Source: Myxococcaceae bacterium (GTDB taxonomy: Bacteria > Myxococcota > Myxococcia > Myxococcales > Myxococcaceae). Taken from it: a stretch of 41,665 nucleotides of DNA. Positions 8,120-16,216 of the stretch are shown piece by piece; position 1 is the first letter of the stretch; each line of letters opens with the position of its first letter. A program made the position numbers and the translations under genes. The notes below the pieces were generated by a model. The model made no database searches and was not told the origin of the DNA. It saw only the letters and a list, made by a program, of their open reading frames with translations. The stretch is from the NCBI GenBank assembly GCA_019694595.1, contig JAIBBQ010000034.1, positions 1 through 41,665 of the forward strand, given 5' to 3'.

Positions 8120-9076
8120 CTACCGGACCACGCCGCGGAAGTACTCGATGGTGGCCTTGAGGCCCTCGTCGAGCCCGACCTTGGGCTCCCAGCCGAGCAA
8201 GGTCTTCGCCCGGGTGATGTCCGGCTTGCGCTGCTTGGGGTCGTCCTTGGGCAGGGGCAGGAAGACGAGCTTGCCGCCGCCGCCGGCCGCCTTCCGCACG
8301 GCTTCCGCGAACTGGATCATCGTCAGCTCGGTGGGGTTGCCGATGTTCACCGGGTCGCTCACGTTGGACAGCGCCAGCCGCACGATGCCGTCGACCTCGT
8401 CGGCCACGTAGCAGAACGAGCGGGTCTGCTTGCCGTCGCCGAAGATGGTGAAGTCCTGCCCCTTGAGCGCCTGGCCGACGAAGGCCGGCACCACGCGCCC
8501 GTCGTTGAGCCGCATGCGCGGCCCGTAGGTGTTGAAGATGCGGATGGTGCGGGTCTGCAGGCCGCGCTTGCGGGCGAAGGCCGACACCAGGGCTTCGCCG
8601 TACCGCTTCGCCTCGTCGTACACCGCGCGCGGGCCGGTGCAGCTCACGTTGCCCAGGTAGTCCTCGCGCTGCGGGTGCACCAGCGGGTCGCCGTAGATCT
8701 CCGAGGTCGACGCCTGGAAGAAGACCGCCTTCTTGGCCTCGGCGAGCTCCAGGCCGTGCTGGGTGCCCAGCGAGCCCACGCGCATCGTCTCCAGCCACAG
8801 CTCCGCGTAGTCGATGGGCGAGGCCGGCGAGGCGAGGTTGAAGACGTAGTCGACGGGCCCGGCGACGTCGAAGCGCTCGGTGATGTCGTGCCGGCGGAAC
8901 TCGAAGCGCGGTTCCTTCTTGAGGCCCGCGTGGTTCGCTTCGTTGCCGGTGATGAGGTTGTCGATGGACAGCACGAAGGTCGCGCCGTCGGCGAGCAGGC
9001 GCTCGCAGAGGTGGCTCCCGAGGAAGCCCGCGCCGCCCAGCACCACCACTCGCTTGCCCTGCATGGTCGCCGTCAT
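8120..9076 (-). CDS. UDP-glucuronate decarboxylase (UDP-xylose synthase) family
   Basis: A 318-residue extended short-chain dehydrogenase/reductase. The NAD-binding GGAGFLG motif is at residues 14-20, the LASPASP motif at 81-87, and the catalytic STSE / YxxxK set at 123-126 and Tyr153-Lys157. RIFNTYGPRM and the GDGKQTRSFCYVADEVDG block are characteristic of UXS enzymes, which oxidise UDP-glucuronate to UDP-4-keto-xylose with loss of CO2 and then reduce it to UDP-xylose. The product would feed exopolysaccharide or lipopolysaccharide synthesis. A ribbon-helix-helix regulator lies 15 bp upstream on the same strand, so the pair is probably an operon. The start is ATG 9076; the ATG four codons later is possible. 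Other NDP-sugar epimerases are a less likely alternative. Confidence 0.9.
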   Translation of the reverse strand: MTATMQGKRVVVLGGAGFLGSHLCERLLADGATFVLSIDNLITGNEANHAGLKKEPRFEFRRHDITERFDVAGPVDYVFNLASPASPIDYAELWLETMRVGSLGTQHGLELAEAKKAVFFQASTSEIYGDPLVHPQREDYLGNVSCTGPRAVYDEAKRYGEALVSAFARKRGLQTRTIRIFNTYGPRMRLNDGRVVPAFVGQALKGQDFTIFGDGKQTRSFCYVADEVDGIVRLALSNVSDPVNIGNPTELTMIQFAEAVRKAAGGGGKLVFLPLPKDDPKQRKPDITRAKTLLGWEPKVGLDEGLKATIEYFRGVVR

Positions 9077-9091
9077 GGGCCGACCAATACC

Positions 9092-9271
<180 letters not shown>

Positions 9272-9279
9272 GGACGTAT

Positions 9280-9311
9280 GTGACGGTATGTCCACTGTCA
9301 CGGAGGGTCAA
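9280..9311 (-). promoter_or_regulatory. Promoter and candidate operator of the RHH-uxs operon
   Basis: On the minus strand TTGACC (9311-9306) and TACCGT (9288-9283) are separated by 17 bp, a good -35/-10 pair, ending 11 bases before the ATG. The inverted repeat GTGAC (9280-9284) / GTCAC (9297-9301) covers the spacer and -10. This is a plausible site for autoregulation by the RHH protein. The same short region must also carry the promoter of the divergent lipoprotein gene. Confidence 0.45.
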
Positions 9312-9313
9312 AA

Positions 9314-9925
9314 ATGAGGTCTCTCAAGCTCGCCGCGTGCACCGCCGTTCTGGCCTTGGCCGCCTGTAGCGGCGGCAACAAGGCTGTGCGGGCCGACGAA
9401 GGCGCGAGCGCCGGAGAGCGCGTGGCGGAGAACATTCGCCAGAAGCAGAACGGCAACGAGACCCTCACCGAGTTCGACCTCAACGGGGACAAGAAGCCCG
9501 ACGTGTGGAGCTACACCGTCAGCGCCAAGAACGCCGAAGGCAAGACCATCGAGCGGCTGGTGCGCAAGGAACTCGACCTCAACTGGGACGGCCGCGTCGA
9601 CATCTCGCGGACCTACGACGACCGCGAGCAGATCGAGAAGGAGTCGCTGGACCTCGACTTCGACGGCAAGGTCGACCAGGTGAACTTCTACGAGAAGGGC
9701 GTCATCGTCCGCAAAGAGTCGGACCTGACGTCCACCGGCAAGCCGTCGCTCTTCCGGTACTACGAGAAGGGCAAGCTGGTGCGGAAGGAACGCGACACCA
9801 ACGCCGACGGGCGCATCGACTACTGGGAGTACTGGGAAGGCGACCAGGTCGACCGCGTCGGCGAGGACCTCGACGGCGACGGCAACGTCGACCGCTGGAC
9901 CAAGAACCCCAACTCCGAAGGGTAG
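9314..9925 (+). CDS. Lipoprotein with 24-residue Asp-rich (calcium-loop-like) repeats
   Basis: A 203-residue lipoprotein: signal MRSLKLAACTAVLALAAC with Cys18 as lipid site, then a repeat region. Asp-rich loops occur at residues 55-63 (DLNGDKKPD), 88-96 (DLNWDGRVD), 113-121 (DLDFDGKVD), a degenerate one at 137-145, 161-169 (DTNADGRID) and 185-193 (DLDGDGNVD). The last four are spaced exactly 24 residues, with YEKG(V/K)(I/L)VRKE between them. The loops resemble EF-hand/dockerin-type calcium loops, and the aromatic-Lys-Gly pattern recalls MORN-like repeats. GGAGG lies 7-8 bases before the ATG. Location in the periplasm or outer membrane is inferred; function is unknown. It is divergent from the RHH-uxs operon. 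Confidence 0.8.
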   Translation: MRSLKLAACTAVLALAACSGGNKAVRADEGASAGERVAENIRQKQNGNETLTEFDLNGDKKPDVWSYTVSAKNAEGKTIERLVRKELDLNWDGRVDISRTYDDREQIEKESLDLDFDGKVDQVNFYEKGVIVRKESDLTSTGKPSLFRYYEKGKLVRKERDTNADGRIDYWEYWEGDQVDRVGEDLDGDGNVDRWTKNPNSEG

Positions 9926-9940
9926 CCTTTTCGGCTACTT
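9916..9940. terminator. Bidirectional terminator hairpin between convergent genes
   Basis: GTAGCC (9922-9927) pairs with GGCTAC (9933-9938) around TTTTC, extended outside by GAAG/CTTC with one bulge. It spans the TAG stop codons of both convergent genes (lipoprotein at 9925, SPOR protein at 9935). Confidence 0.5.
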
Positions 9941-10759
9941 CAGGTTGGTGACGAAGGCGTCGAGGCTCGTCTCGCGCTTGAAGTCGGCCAGGTACCGCCC
10001 GGCCGCCTCGCGCGACGGGAAGCGGCCCATGCGGACCCGGTACCAGGTGCCCTTCCCCGGCACCGCGGCGTCGACGATGAACGGCGCGTAGCCCCGGTCG
10101 CGCAGTCCCGAGGCGAAGTGGTCGGCCTCGGCCTTGTCCTGGTACGCCGAGAGCTGCAGCGTCCACTGCCCGTCGGCGGAGGCCTCGGGGACCTTCTGGG
10201 CCCGCGCCAGCGCGTCCTTGAGCTCGCCCTGGCGGGTGGGCGTGGGCTCGGTCTTCGACGGCTCGGCCTTGGCCAGCTCCACCTTGGGCTCGGGCTTCGG
10301 AGGCTCAGGGAGCTTGGCGGGCTCGGCCTTGGGCGCCACCGCGGCATGCTCCAGGGCCTGGGCGAGCGCCTGGGCCTGCTTCTCGGGCTCGGGGGGCCTG
10401 GGGTCGACCTTGGGGTCGATCTTCGGCTCCGGGGCCTTGGGCGCCTCGGCGACCTTCACGGGCTCGCTGGGCTTGGGTTCGGGGGCCCGTGCGGGCGCCT
10501 TCTCGGTGAGCTCCTGCTGGAAGCGCAGCGAGGCGTCGCGCTGTGCCGACTCGTCGGCAGCGGACTTGGCGTCGAGCGCGGTCAGGATGTCGGGGCGCGG
10601 CGCCGCGGGGCCTTCGTCGCGCCCCTGCTGCTTGCCGTACCACTGGCCGAGCGCGAAGGCCCCGCCGAGGAGCCCCAGGCCGACCACCACCAGGCCGGTC
10701 AGCTGGCGGCCGTCGAGCGACAGCTCGACCTTGTCCTTCATCCGGTGGAGATCACGCAT
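9935..10759 (-). CDS. SPOR-domain membrane protein
   Basis: A 274-residue bitopic protein. A short N-terminal cytoplasmic segment leads to one membrane helix (about residues 20-40, [19 protein letters not shown]). Next comes a long periplasmic linker rich in Pro, Glu, Lys and Ala with repeated PEPK/AEPK-like units (about 75-190), then a C-terminal SPOR domain (about 195-274: [20 protein letters not shown] ... [20 protein letters not shown]). SPOR domains bind denuded glycan strands of septal peptidoglycan, so a role in division or envelope remodelling is likely (FtsN/DedD-like architecture). It lies 54 bp downstream of mnmA on the same strand but has its own promoter candidate. Confidence 0.9.
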   Translation of the reverse strand: MRDLHRMKDKVELSLDGRQLTGLVVVGLGLLGGAFALGQWYGKQQGRDEGPAAPRPDILTALDAKSAADESAQRDASLRFQQELTEKAPARAPEPKPSEPVKVAEAPKAPEPKIDPKVDPRPPEPEKQAQALAQALEHAAVAPKAEPAKLPEPPKPEPKVELAKAEPSKTEPTPTRQGELKDALARAQKVPEASADGQWTLQLSAYQDKAEADHFASGLRDRGYAPFIVDAAVPGKGTWYRVRMGRFPSREAAGRYLADFKRETSLDAFVTNLK

Positions 10760-10771
10760 GGCGTCGAAGGC

Positions 10772-10799
10772 ACCGTAGCGCTTCGGATCTCAGCGTCAA
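10772..10799 (-). promoter_or_regulatory. Promoter of the SPOR-domain gene
   Basis: On the minus strand TTGACG (10799-10794) and TACGGT (10777-10772) are separated by 16 bp. The -10 ends 12 bases before the ATG at 10759, leaving a leader of only about five bases. The -35 match is 5/6; the -10 match is modest. Confidence 0.45.
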
Positions 10800-10813
10800 A
10801 CTTCCGAGGACGC

Positions 10814-11857
<1,044 letters not shown>

Positions 11858-11904
11858 GTCCCCTCAATGCCACCTCGGGGCTTCCCCGGAAAGGTCCTCG
11901 GCAC

Positions 11905-12091
11905 CTTTTCCACAGGGCTTTTCCACTGGACGAGACGCCATTTCCACAGGGCGTCGCCCTGGAGTGGCGGAACGAGGCAACGCAAAGCATTGAGTTTGCT
12001 GGACTACTGAAAAGCGTCCCCAGGGAGCCGTTTCCCCAGGGGAACTGCAGTGCTCAGCGGGCGAGGCGGTGTTGAAAAGCCTGTGGGGAAC
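11905..12091. repeat. Cluster of DnaA-box-like TTTTCCACAGGG repeats
   Basis: The gap between the nucleotidyltransferase and mnmA holds six related units: CTTTTCCACAGGG (11905-11917), CTTTTCCACTGG (11918-11929), ATTTCCACAGGGCG (11940-11953), GTCCCCAGGGA (12016-12026), TTTCCCCAGGGGA (12031-12043) and, inverted, CCTGTGGGGAAC (12080-12091). The first fits the DnaA-box consensus TTWTNCACA exactly and two more are one mismatch away. TTTTCCACAGGGCTTTTC (11906-11923) is also matched, inverted and with two differences, by 12075-12091, so the ends could pair in RNA. No replication gene is nearby. DnaA binding is an inference. Confidence 0.5.
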
Positions 12092-13333
12092 TCAACGAGG
12101 AATGTCGGCAACTTGCGCACACCATTGCCGCGCTGCGTTCGACAGCCGTTCGGCGGTGTTTTCGGCCGGGGTTTCGAGCACCAGCTCGAGGAGGTGGCGC
12201 TGCAGCGCACCGACCTGGGGGCCGGGGTTTCCGAGGAGCGCGGTGAGGTCGGCGCCGGTGAGCGCGAGGTCCTTCACGGTGAGCGGATCGCCGCGCACCG
12301 CCGCCACGCGAGGCGCGAGGGCGTCGATCGGCGCGCCCAGCGCCCCCGCCACGCCGAGGGCCTGGGCGATCTGCTCGGGCTCCCGCCCCACCCCTCGCAG
12401 CCAGAGCCGGAAGGCCCGCGGGGAAGCGTCGGGCGCGGGGGGATGCGCGCCGGCGATGAGCTCGAGCGTCCGCTCGATGACCTTGGTGGGCAGCTTGAGC
12501 CGCTGGAGCGCGGTGCGAGGCGTAGCTGCGTGGGCGAGGAGCACCGCGAGCCGCGCCGCCTCGTCGACCGGGGCGTTCACCACCGCGTCGAAGGGCGCCC
12601 CCTTGGCCTCGGGGACCGCGTCTTCCAGGAGCCCGGTGACGTCGAGGAGCGACAGTCCCCTGGCCGCGCCTGGCGACAGCAGGATCTTCCGCAGCTCTTC
12701 CTGCACCCGCTCGAAGGCCACCTTGCGAAAGACGTGGCGGGTGGGCGCGATGGCGGCCTGGGTGTCGGGGTCCAGGGAGAAGCCGAGCACCGCGGAAAAG
12801 CGCACCGCGCGCAGCGCCCGCAGGCCGTCTTCGGTGAAGCGGTCGATCGCCTTGCCCACGCAGCGCACGGTGCGGGCCGCGAGGTCCACCTGGCCACCGA
12901 ACGGGTCGACCAGGCGCCGCAGGTCGTACGCCATGGCGTTGATGGTGAAGTCGCGCCGGGACAGGTCGGCCTCGATGTCGGTGTGGAACTCGACCTTGGT
13001 CGGCCGCCGGCCGTCGACGTAGTCGGCCTCGGCGCGGAAGGTGGTGACCTCGACGTGGTGCCCCTGCACCAGCACGGTGACCGTGCCGTGCTCGATGCCG
13101 GTGGGGATCACCTTGCGGAAGCAGCGCTGCACCTCTTCCGGGCGCGCGCTGGTGGCGAGGTCGAAGTCCTTCGGATGCTGACCGCGCAGCATGTCGCGCA
13201 CGCAGCCGCCCACCAGGAACGCCTGGAAGCCCTTCAAGCGCAGCCCGTCGAGCACCTCCAGCACCGGAGGCGGAATGGAGGCCGCGGACAGCGCGCTCGG
13301 GAGTTCTGCGCTCACCGGCCGGAGTGTGCGCAC
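12092..13333 (-). CDS. CCA tRNA nucleotidyltransferase / poly(A) polymerase family
   Basis: A class II nucleotidyltransferase of 413 residues (407 if the GTG at 13315 is used). The head domain shows FLVGGCVRDML, then the metal-binding DFDLAT motif (DxD), followed by VTTFRAEADYVDGRRP and RRDFTINAMAYD. A neck helix with EDGLRALRAVRFSA follows, then a helical body. Such enzymes add CCA to tRNA 3' ends or polyadenylate RNA; the two activities cannot be separated by eye. Both tRNAs in this window lack encoded CCA, so the genome needs a CCA-adding enzyme and this is a candidate. Both possible starts are GTG and neither has a clear ribosome-binding site. It lies upstream of mnmA on the same strand. 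Confidence 0.88.
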   Translation of the reverse strand: MRTLRPVSAELPSALSAASIPPPVLEVLDGLRLKGFQAFLVGGCVRDMLRGQHPKDFDLATSARPEEVQRCFRKVIPTGIEHGTVTVLVQGHHVEVTTFRAEADYVDGRRPTKVEFHTDIEADLSRRDFTINAMAYDLRRLVDPFGGQVDLAARTVRCVGKAIDRFTEDGLRALRAVRFSAVLGFSLDPDTQAAIAPTRHVFRKVAFERVQEELRKILLSPGAARGLSLLDVTGLLEDAVPEAKGAPFDAVVNAPVDEAARLAVLLAHAATPRTALQRLKLPTKVIERTLELIAGAHPPAPDASPRAFRLWLRGVGREPEQIAQALGVAGALGAPIDALAPRVAAVRGDPLTVKDLALTGADLTALLGNPGPQVGALQRHLLELVLETPAENTAERLSNAARQWCAQVADIPR

Positions 13334-13372
13334 GGCCGCCGAAAGAATCGAGCTTCGAGCGGAAGGACGCGC

Positions 13373-13792
13373 CTAGGCCGGCTGGGGCCGCCCGGCGACG
13401 GCGCGCACGCCCAGCCAGGTGAGCAGCCCGACCGGCCCCACCAGGAACGTGAGCGCCAGGCACGGCACCAGCGCCCAGTGCGGCACACCGTGGCGGCGGG
13501 CGTCGCGCGCTTCCCACGCGCCGATGAAGAGGTCGAAGGCCAGGTAGTGCACCCAGCCCGCGAGCAGCACCCACGGCTCGTGGAACAGCAGCGCCAGCTG
13601 CTCGAGGCTCCCGAAGCCGCCCTGCGCCGAGCCCAGCTGGCTGCCGAGCACCACCAGGTACAGCGCCGCGAGGACCGCCACCACGGCGAGCGCGGCGCGC
13701 TGGGCGAACGGCCGGCCGGGCAGCGCCACCAGCGCGAGCCACCCCAGCGTGGCGAAGGGGTTGGCCAGGCCGAAGACAAGCTCCGGCGTCAC
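13373..13792 (-). CDS. ABA4-like (DUF4281) membrane protein
   Basis: A 139-residue protein with four membrane helices. The signature is FHEPWVLLAGWVHYLAFDLF around residues 68-87, followed by IGAWEARDARR, with a final helix LTFLVGPVGLLTWL. This matches the ABA4-like family (DUF4281); plant ABA4 is needed for neoxanthin formation. The bacterial members have no established activity, though myxobacteria do make carotenoids. The GTG start (13792-13790) overlaps the TGA of the upstream membrane gene by 4 bp (GTGA), so translation is probably coupled. Control is presumably by the TetR regulator divergent from that gene. Family is fairly certain; a pigment role is inference only. Confidence 0.75.
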   Translation of the reverse strand: MTPELVFGLANPFATLGWLALVALPGRPFAQRAALAVVAVLAALYLVVLGSQLGSAQGGFGSLEQLALLFHEPWVLLAGWVHYLAFDLFIGAWEARDARRHGVPHWALVPCLALTFLVGPVGLLTWLGVRAVAGRPQPA

Positions 13793-14655
13793 GCGGCCTC
13801 CAGCGCGACAGGCCTGCGCCCGCCGAGCACCGCGACCGCCGCGCCCAGGGCACAGCAGCCCGCCCAGATGCCGAGCGCCAGCTGCGCGGGCCCGTCGAGC
13901 GCGGTGAGCGGCTGGGCGCGCAGCGCCTGGGCGGTGGCGAGCAGCACCAGGGCGCCGTAACCGAGCCCCGCGGTCACCGTGAGGCGGGCGCGCTGCTCAG
14001 CGCTCAGCGCCCGGACGCGGCCCAGGGCCCAGGCGAGGAGCGGGATGACCTGCAGGGCGTGCAGCCCGAGCGCGTGGGCAGCGCGGAGGTCGCCGTGCGC
14101 CAGGCTCCAGTTGGTGAGCGGCGCGCCGGGGCCCCCGTCGAGCGCCCCCACGGTGTGCCCGTGGTGGGCGACCATGATCCACCCCACCCCGGCGCCGAGC
14201 GCGGTGATCCCCATGCCGAGCCGCAGGCTCCAGGCGAGCGCCGCATCGGGCCCGGCGGGCTGGCGCAGCAGCACCGCCGCCACCACCAGCTGGCACACCC
14301 ACAGCGCGGTGATGCCCAGCCCCATCGCCGAGAAGATCGCCCCGTCGAGCGGGCTCGCGTCGTTGAAGTGGCTGGTGACGCCGCGGGCGGCCTGCAGGGC
14401 GATCAGCGCCACCTCGAGCACCAGCACCACCGCGCTGACCAGCGCCACCCTCAGGCGGAGGACTTCGCGCCCCTGCACGAAGCGCAGCACCCAGGCGAGG
14501 CTCACCGCGTACACCCCGGCGGAGAGCGCGAACTTGAGCGGCTTGAGCCAGGCCGGCGCCCCGGTGATCTCCCGCGGGTCCAACGCCAGCCCGATCAGCG
14601 CCACCACGGTGAACGCGACCATCGACCACCCCACTGCGACGAGCGAACGCTGCAT
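13789..14655 (-). CDS. Polytopic membrane protein of unknown function, TetR-controlled
   Basis: A 288-residue protein with about seven or eight membrane helices. Distinctive polar motifs are APAWLKPLKFALS near residues 35-47, GVTSHFND and GWIMVAHHGHTVG in loops, and LAHGDLRAAHALGLHALQ; several His residues sit at helix ends and could bind metal or heme. I do not recognise the family. I chose ATG 14655 because GGGAGG lies about 10 bases ahead and the first helix starts there; an upstream in-frame start would run through the operator. It is the first gene of a two-gene operon with the ABA4-like gene. Its promoter (TTGACA at 14733-14728, 18-bp spacer, TATCTA at 14709-14704) lies under a palindrome next to the tetR gene. 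Confidence 0.75.
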   Translation of the reverse strand: MQRSLVAVGWSMVAFTVVALIGLALDPREITGAPAWLKPLKFALSAGVYAVSLAWVLRFVQGREVLRLRVALVSAVVLVLEVALIALQAARGVTSHFNDASPLDGAIFSAMGLGITALWVCQLVVAAVLLRQPAGPDAALAWSLRLGMGITALGAGVGWIMVAHHGHTVGALDGGPGAPLTNWSLAHGDLRAAHALGLHALQVIPLLAWALGRVRALSAEQRARLTVTAGLGYGALVLLATAQALRAQPLTALDGPAQLALGIWAGCCALGAAVAVLGGRRPVALEAA

Positions 14656-14694
14656 TCGGCCTGCCTCCCATGCGTTGGACCGCGACACGAACTG

Positions 14695-14749
14695 GACACC
14701 GTCTAGATATCGCCGCGATGTAGACGCTGTCAAGTTGGACCGCTACAGT
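14695..14749. promoter_or_regulatory. Divergent promoters and TetR operator
   Basis: GACACCGTCTA (14695-14705) and TAGACGCTGTC (14721-14731) are inverted repeats with one mismatch around a 15-bp spacer that is itself partly palindromic (TATCGCCGCGATG). On the minus strand the site overlaps TTGACA (14733-14728) and TATCTA (14709-14704), the promoter of the membrane operon. On the plus strand it covers TAGACG (14721-14726), which with TACAGT (14744-14749) serves tetR. One bound regulator could therefore block both genes. Confidence 0.6.
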
Positions 14750-14756
14750 CCCGGGC

Positions 14757-15380
14757 ATGGCTCGCAAGGCGGCGTACCACCACGGAGATCTGCGCCGGGC
14801 GTTGCTCGACGCGGCACTGGCGCAGGTGGAAGACGAAGGCGTGGCCGCGCTGAGCCTGCGGGAAGTGGCGCGGCGCGCGGGCGTCACCCACCAGGCGCCC
14901 TACCACCACTTCGCGGACCGGGCGGCGCTGCTGGGCGCGCTGGCGGCAGAAGGGTTCGGGCTCTTGCTGCGCTCGATGCAGACCGCGCAGGCGGCGGTGA
15001 AGTCGGGGGCGCGGGCGCGGCTGGTCGCGGCGGGCAAGGGCTACATCGACTTCGCGCTCGCCCACCCCGGCCACTTCCGGCTCATGTTCAGGCCCGAGCT
15101 GCACCAGGGCGCGCAGGTGCCCGAAGGGGGCGCCGCCTACCAGGTGCTGGTGGACTCGGTGGCCGCGGCGCAGGCGGCTGGCGAGGCGCCAGGGGGGCCT
15201 CCGGGGGCGCTGGTGACGCTGTGCTGGAGCGTGGTGCACGGCTTCGCGCTCCTGTGGCTCGACACCCAGCTGTCGACCGAGACCACGCGGAAGGACGCGC
15301 AGGCGGGCACGCTCGCGATGCTCGACGCGCTGCTCGCGGGCGCCGCCCCCGGAGCCGGGAGCGGCACGAAGCGGCGCTGA
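14757..15380 (+). CDS. TetR/AcrR-family regulator with WHG-type C-terminal domain
   Basis: A 207-residue transcription regulator. The N-terminal DNA-binding domain spans residues ~9-55, with the helix-turn-helix SLREVARRAGVTHQAPYHHF typical of TetR repressors. The C-terminal ligand domain contains YIDFALAHPGHFRLMF and VVHGFALLWLD, as in the TetR_C WHG group. A small hydrophobic ligand is expected but unidentified. It is divergent from the two-gene membrane operon, and the 11-bp-arm palindrome between them is its likely operator. The promoter -10 TACAGT ends 7 bases before the ATG with no Shine-Dalgarno sequence, so the message may be leaderless. Confidence 0.9.
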   Translation: MARKAAYHHGDLRRALLDAALAQVEDEGVAALSLREVARRAGVTHQAPYHHFADRAALLGALAAEGFGLLLRSMQTAQAAVKSGARARLVAAGKGYIDFALAHPGHFRLMFRPELHQGAQVPEGGAAYQVLVDSVAAAQAAGEAPGGPPGALVTLCWSVVHGFALLWLDTQLSTETTRKDAQAGTLAMLDALLAGAAPGAGSGTKRR

Positions 15381-15385
15381 CGAAG

Positions 15386-15459
15386 TGACCCCAGCAAGAA
15401 TCGAACTTGCGACCTGCGGTTTAGGAAACCGCTGCTCTATCCAGCTGAGCTATGGGGCC
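15386..15459 (-). tRNA. tRNA-Arg (anticodon CCT)
   Basis: A 74-base tRNA on the minus strand. The acceptor stem GGCCCCA pairs with TGGGGTC; the D stem is GCTC/GAGC, the anticodon stem GCGGT/ACCGC with loop TTCCTAA (anticodon CCT, reading AGG), and the T stem GCAAG/CTTGC with TTCGATT. The discriminator base is A. CCA is not encoded. The gene lies 5 bp beyond the tetR stop codon, on the opposite strand. Confidence 0.97.
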
Positions 15460-15505
15460 TCGAAGGTGCCTGGACGACGGCACCTGGGTGACGCCCTGAC
15501 GTTTA

Positions 15506-16144
15506 TCAGCGCCGCCACTCGCGCGGAACGGCTTCCGCGGAGGCCCGGCGGTCGAGGTCGTCGAAGTCTTCCTTCGCCCGCTGGAGCGCCTTCTTGTTGC
15601 GCACCAGGCGGTCCTTGGCCCGGGCGATCTCCGGGTCCTGGTAGACGTAGCAGTTGCCGGTGCCAAAGCCCGGAGGCGCGGGCAGGTACCCGGGCGGCGT
15701 GCCCTGGCCGTTGTAAGTGACGCCGTTGACGATCACCGAGCCGCAGTGAACCTGCTGGTTGAGAGGCATGCCGTTGAGCTCGTCGACCTTCTTGGAGTCG
15801 ATCTGGATCTCGTCTTCGAGGTCGCGCACCTTGGCGATCGCCGCCTTGAACTGCGCCCGCCAGTACGGCTCGCCGCTGAGCTCGGCGCGCGCGGGCGCGG
15901 CCGGAGCGGCGGGGACCTGGGCAGGCGGCGGCGCAGCCGGAGCAGCGGTGGCCGCTGGCGCCGGAGGCGTGGGTACCGAGGTGATGTCCGCCCCGGTGGT
16001 GGTGGACACCTTCACCCCCTTGGGCACCCCCTGCATGCTGTCCGAGTAGTGCACGGTCCCGTCGGGGTCTTCCCAGCGGAAGACGGTCTGACCGGAGGCG
16101 GCCGAGGCGAAAAGCGCTGCAGCGGTCAGGAGTTGGCGGACCAT
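15506..16144 (-). CDS. Exported DUF4124-domain protein
   Basis: A 212-residue secreted protein. The signal peptide MVRQLLTAAALFASAASG is followed by the DUF4124 motif VFRWEDPDGTVHYSDSMQG. Then come a Pro/Ala-rich linker (about residues 55-90), a helical segment (FKAAIAKVRDLEDEIQIDSK) and a region with conserved Cys in VHCGSVIVNGVTYN and GTGNCYVYQD, possibly a disulfide. It ends in a charged helix. DUF4124 proteins are envelope proteins of unknown function. I chose ATG 16144 because an excellent promoter lies just upstream and the signal peptide begins there. The longer frame to 16180 would start inside the -35 element. Confidence 0.8.
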   Translation of the reverse strand: MVRQLLTAAALFASAASGQTVFRWEDPDGTVHYSDSMQGVPKGVKVSTTTGADITSVPTPPAPAATAAPAAPPPAQVPAAPAAPARAELSGEPYWRAQFKAAIAKVRDLEDEIQIDSKKVDELNGMPLNQQVHCGSVIVNGVTYNGQGTPPGYLPAPPGFGTGNCYVYQDPEIARAKDRLVRNKKALQRAKEDFDDLDRRASAEAVPREWRR

Positions 16145-16150
16145 GGGGCC

Positions 16151-16180
16151 ATTAGACTTGAGGCCGCGGGCGCTATTCAA
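16151..16180 (-). promoter_or_regulatory. Promoter of the DUF4124 gene (leaderless)
   Basis: On the minus strand TTGAAT (16180-16175), an 18-bp spacer and TCTAAT (16156-16151) match the sigma-70 consensus at 4/6 and 5/6. The -10 ends 6 bases before the ATG at 16144, putting the start site at the start codon. No Shine-Dalgarno sequence is present. Confidence 0.55.
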
Positions 16181-16216
16181 AAAACTTCCCCCCAGGCCCC
16201 TGCCCGGCCCTCGTCC

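Noticed and set aside
11905-12091. Chromosomal origin of replication
   Set aside because: DnaA-box-like motifs are present, but no AT-rich unwinding region and none of dnaA, dnaN, parAB or gidA are nearby.
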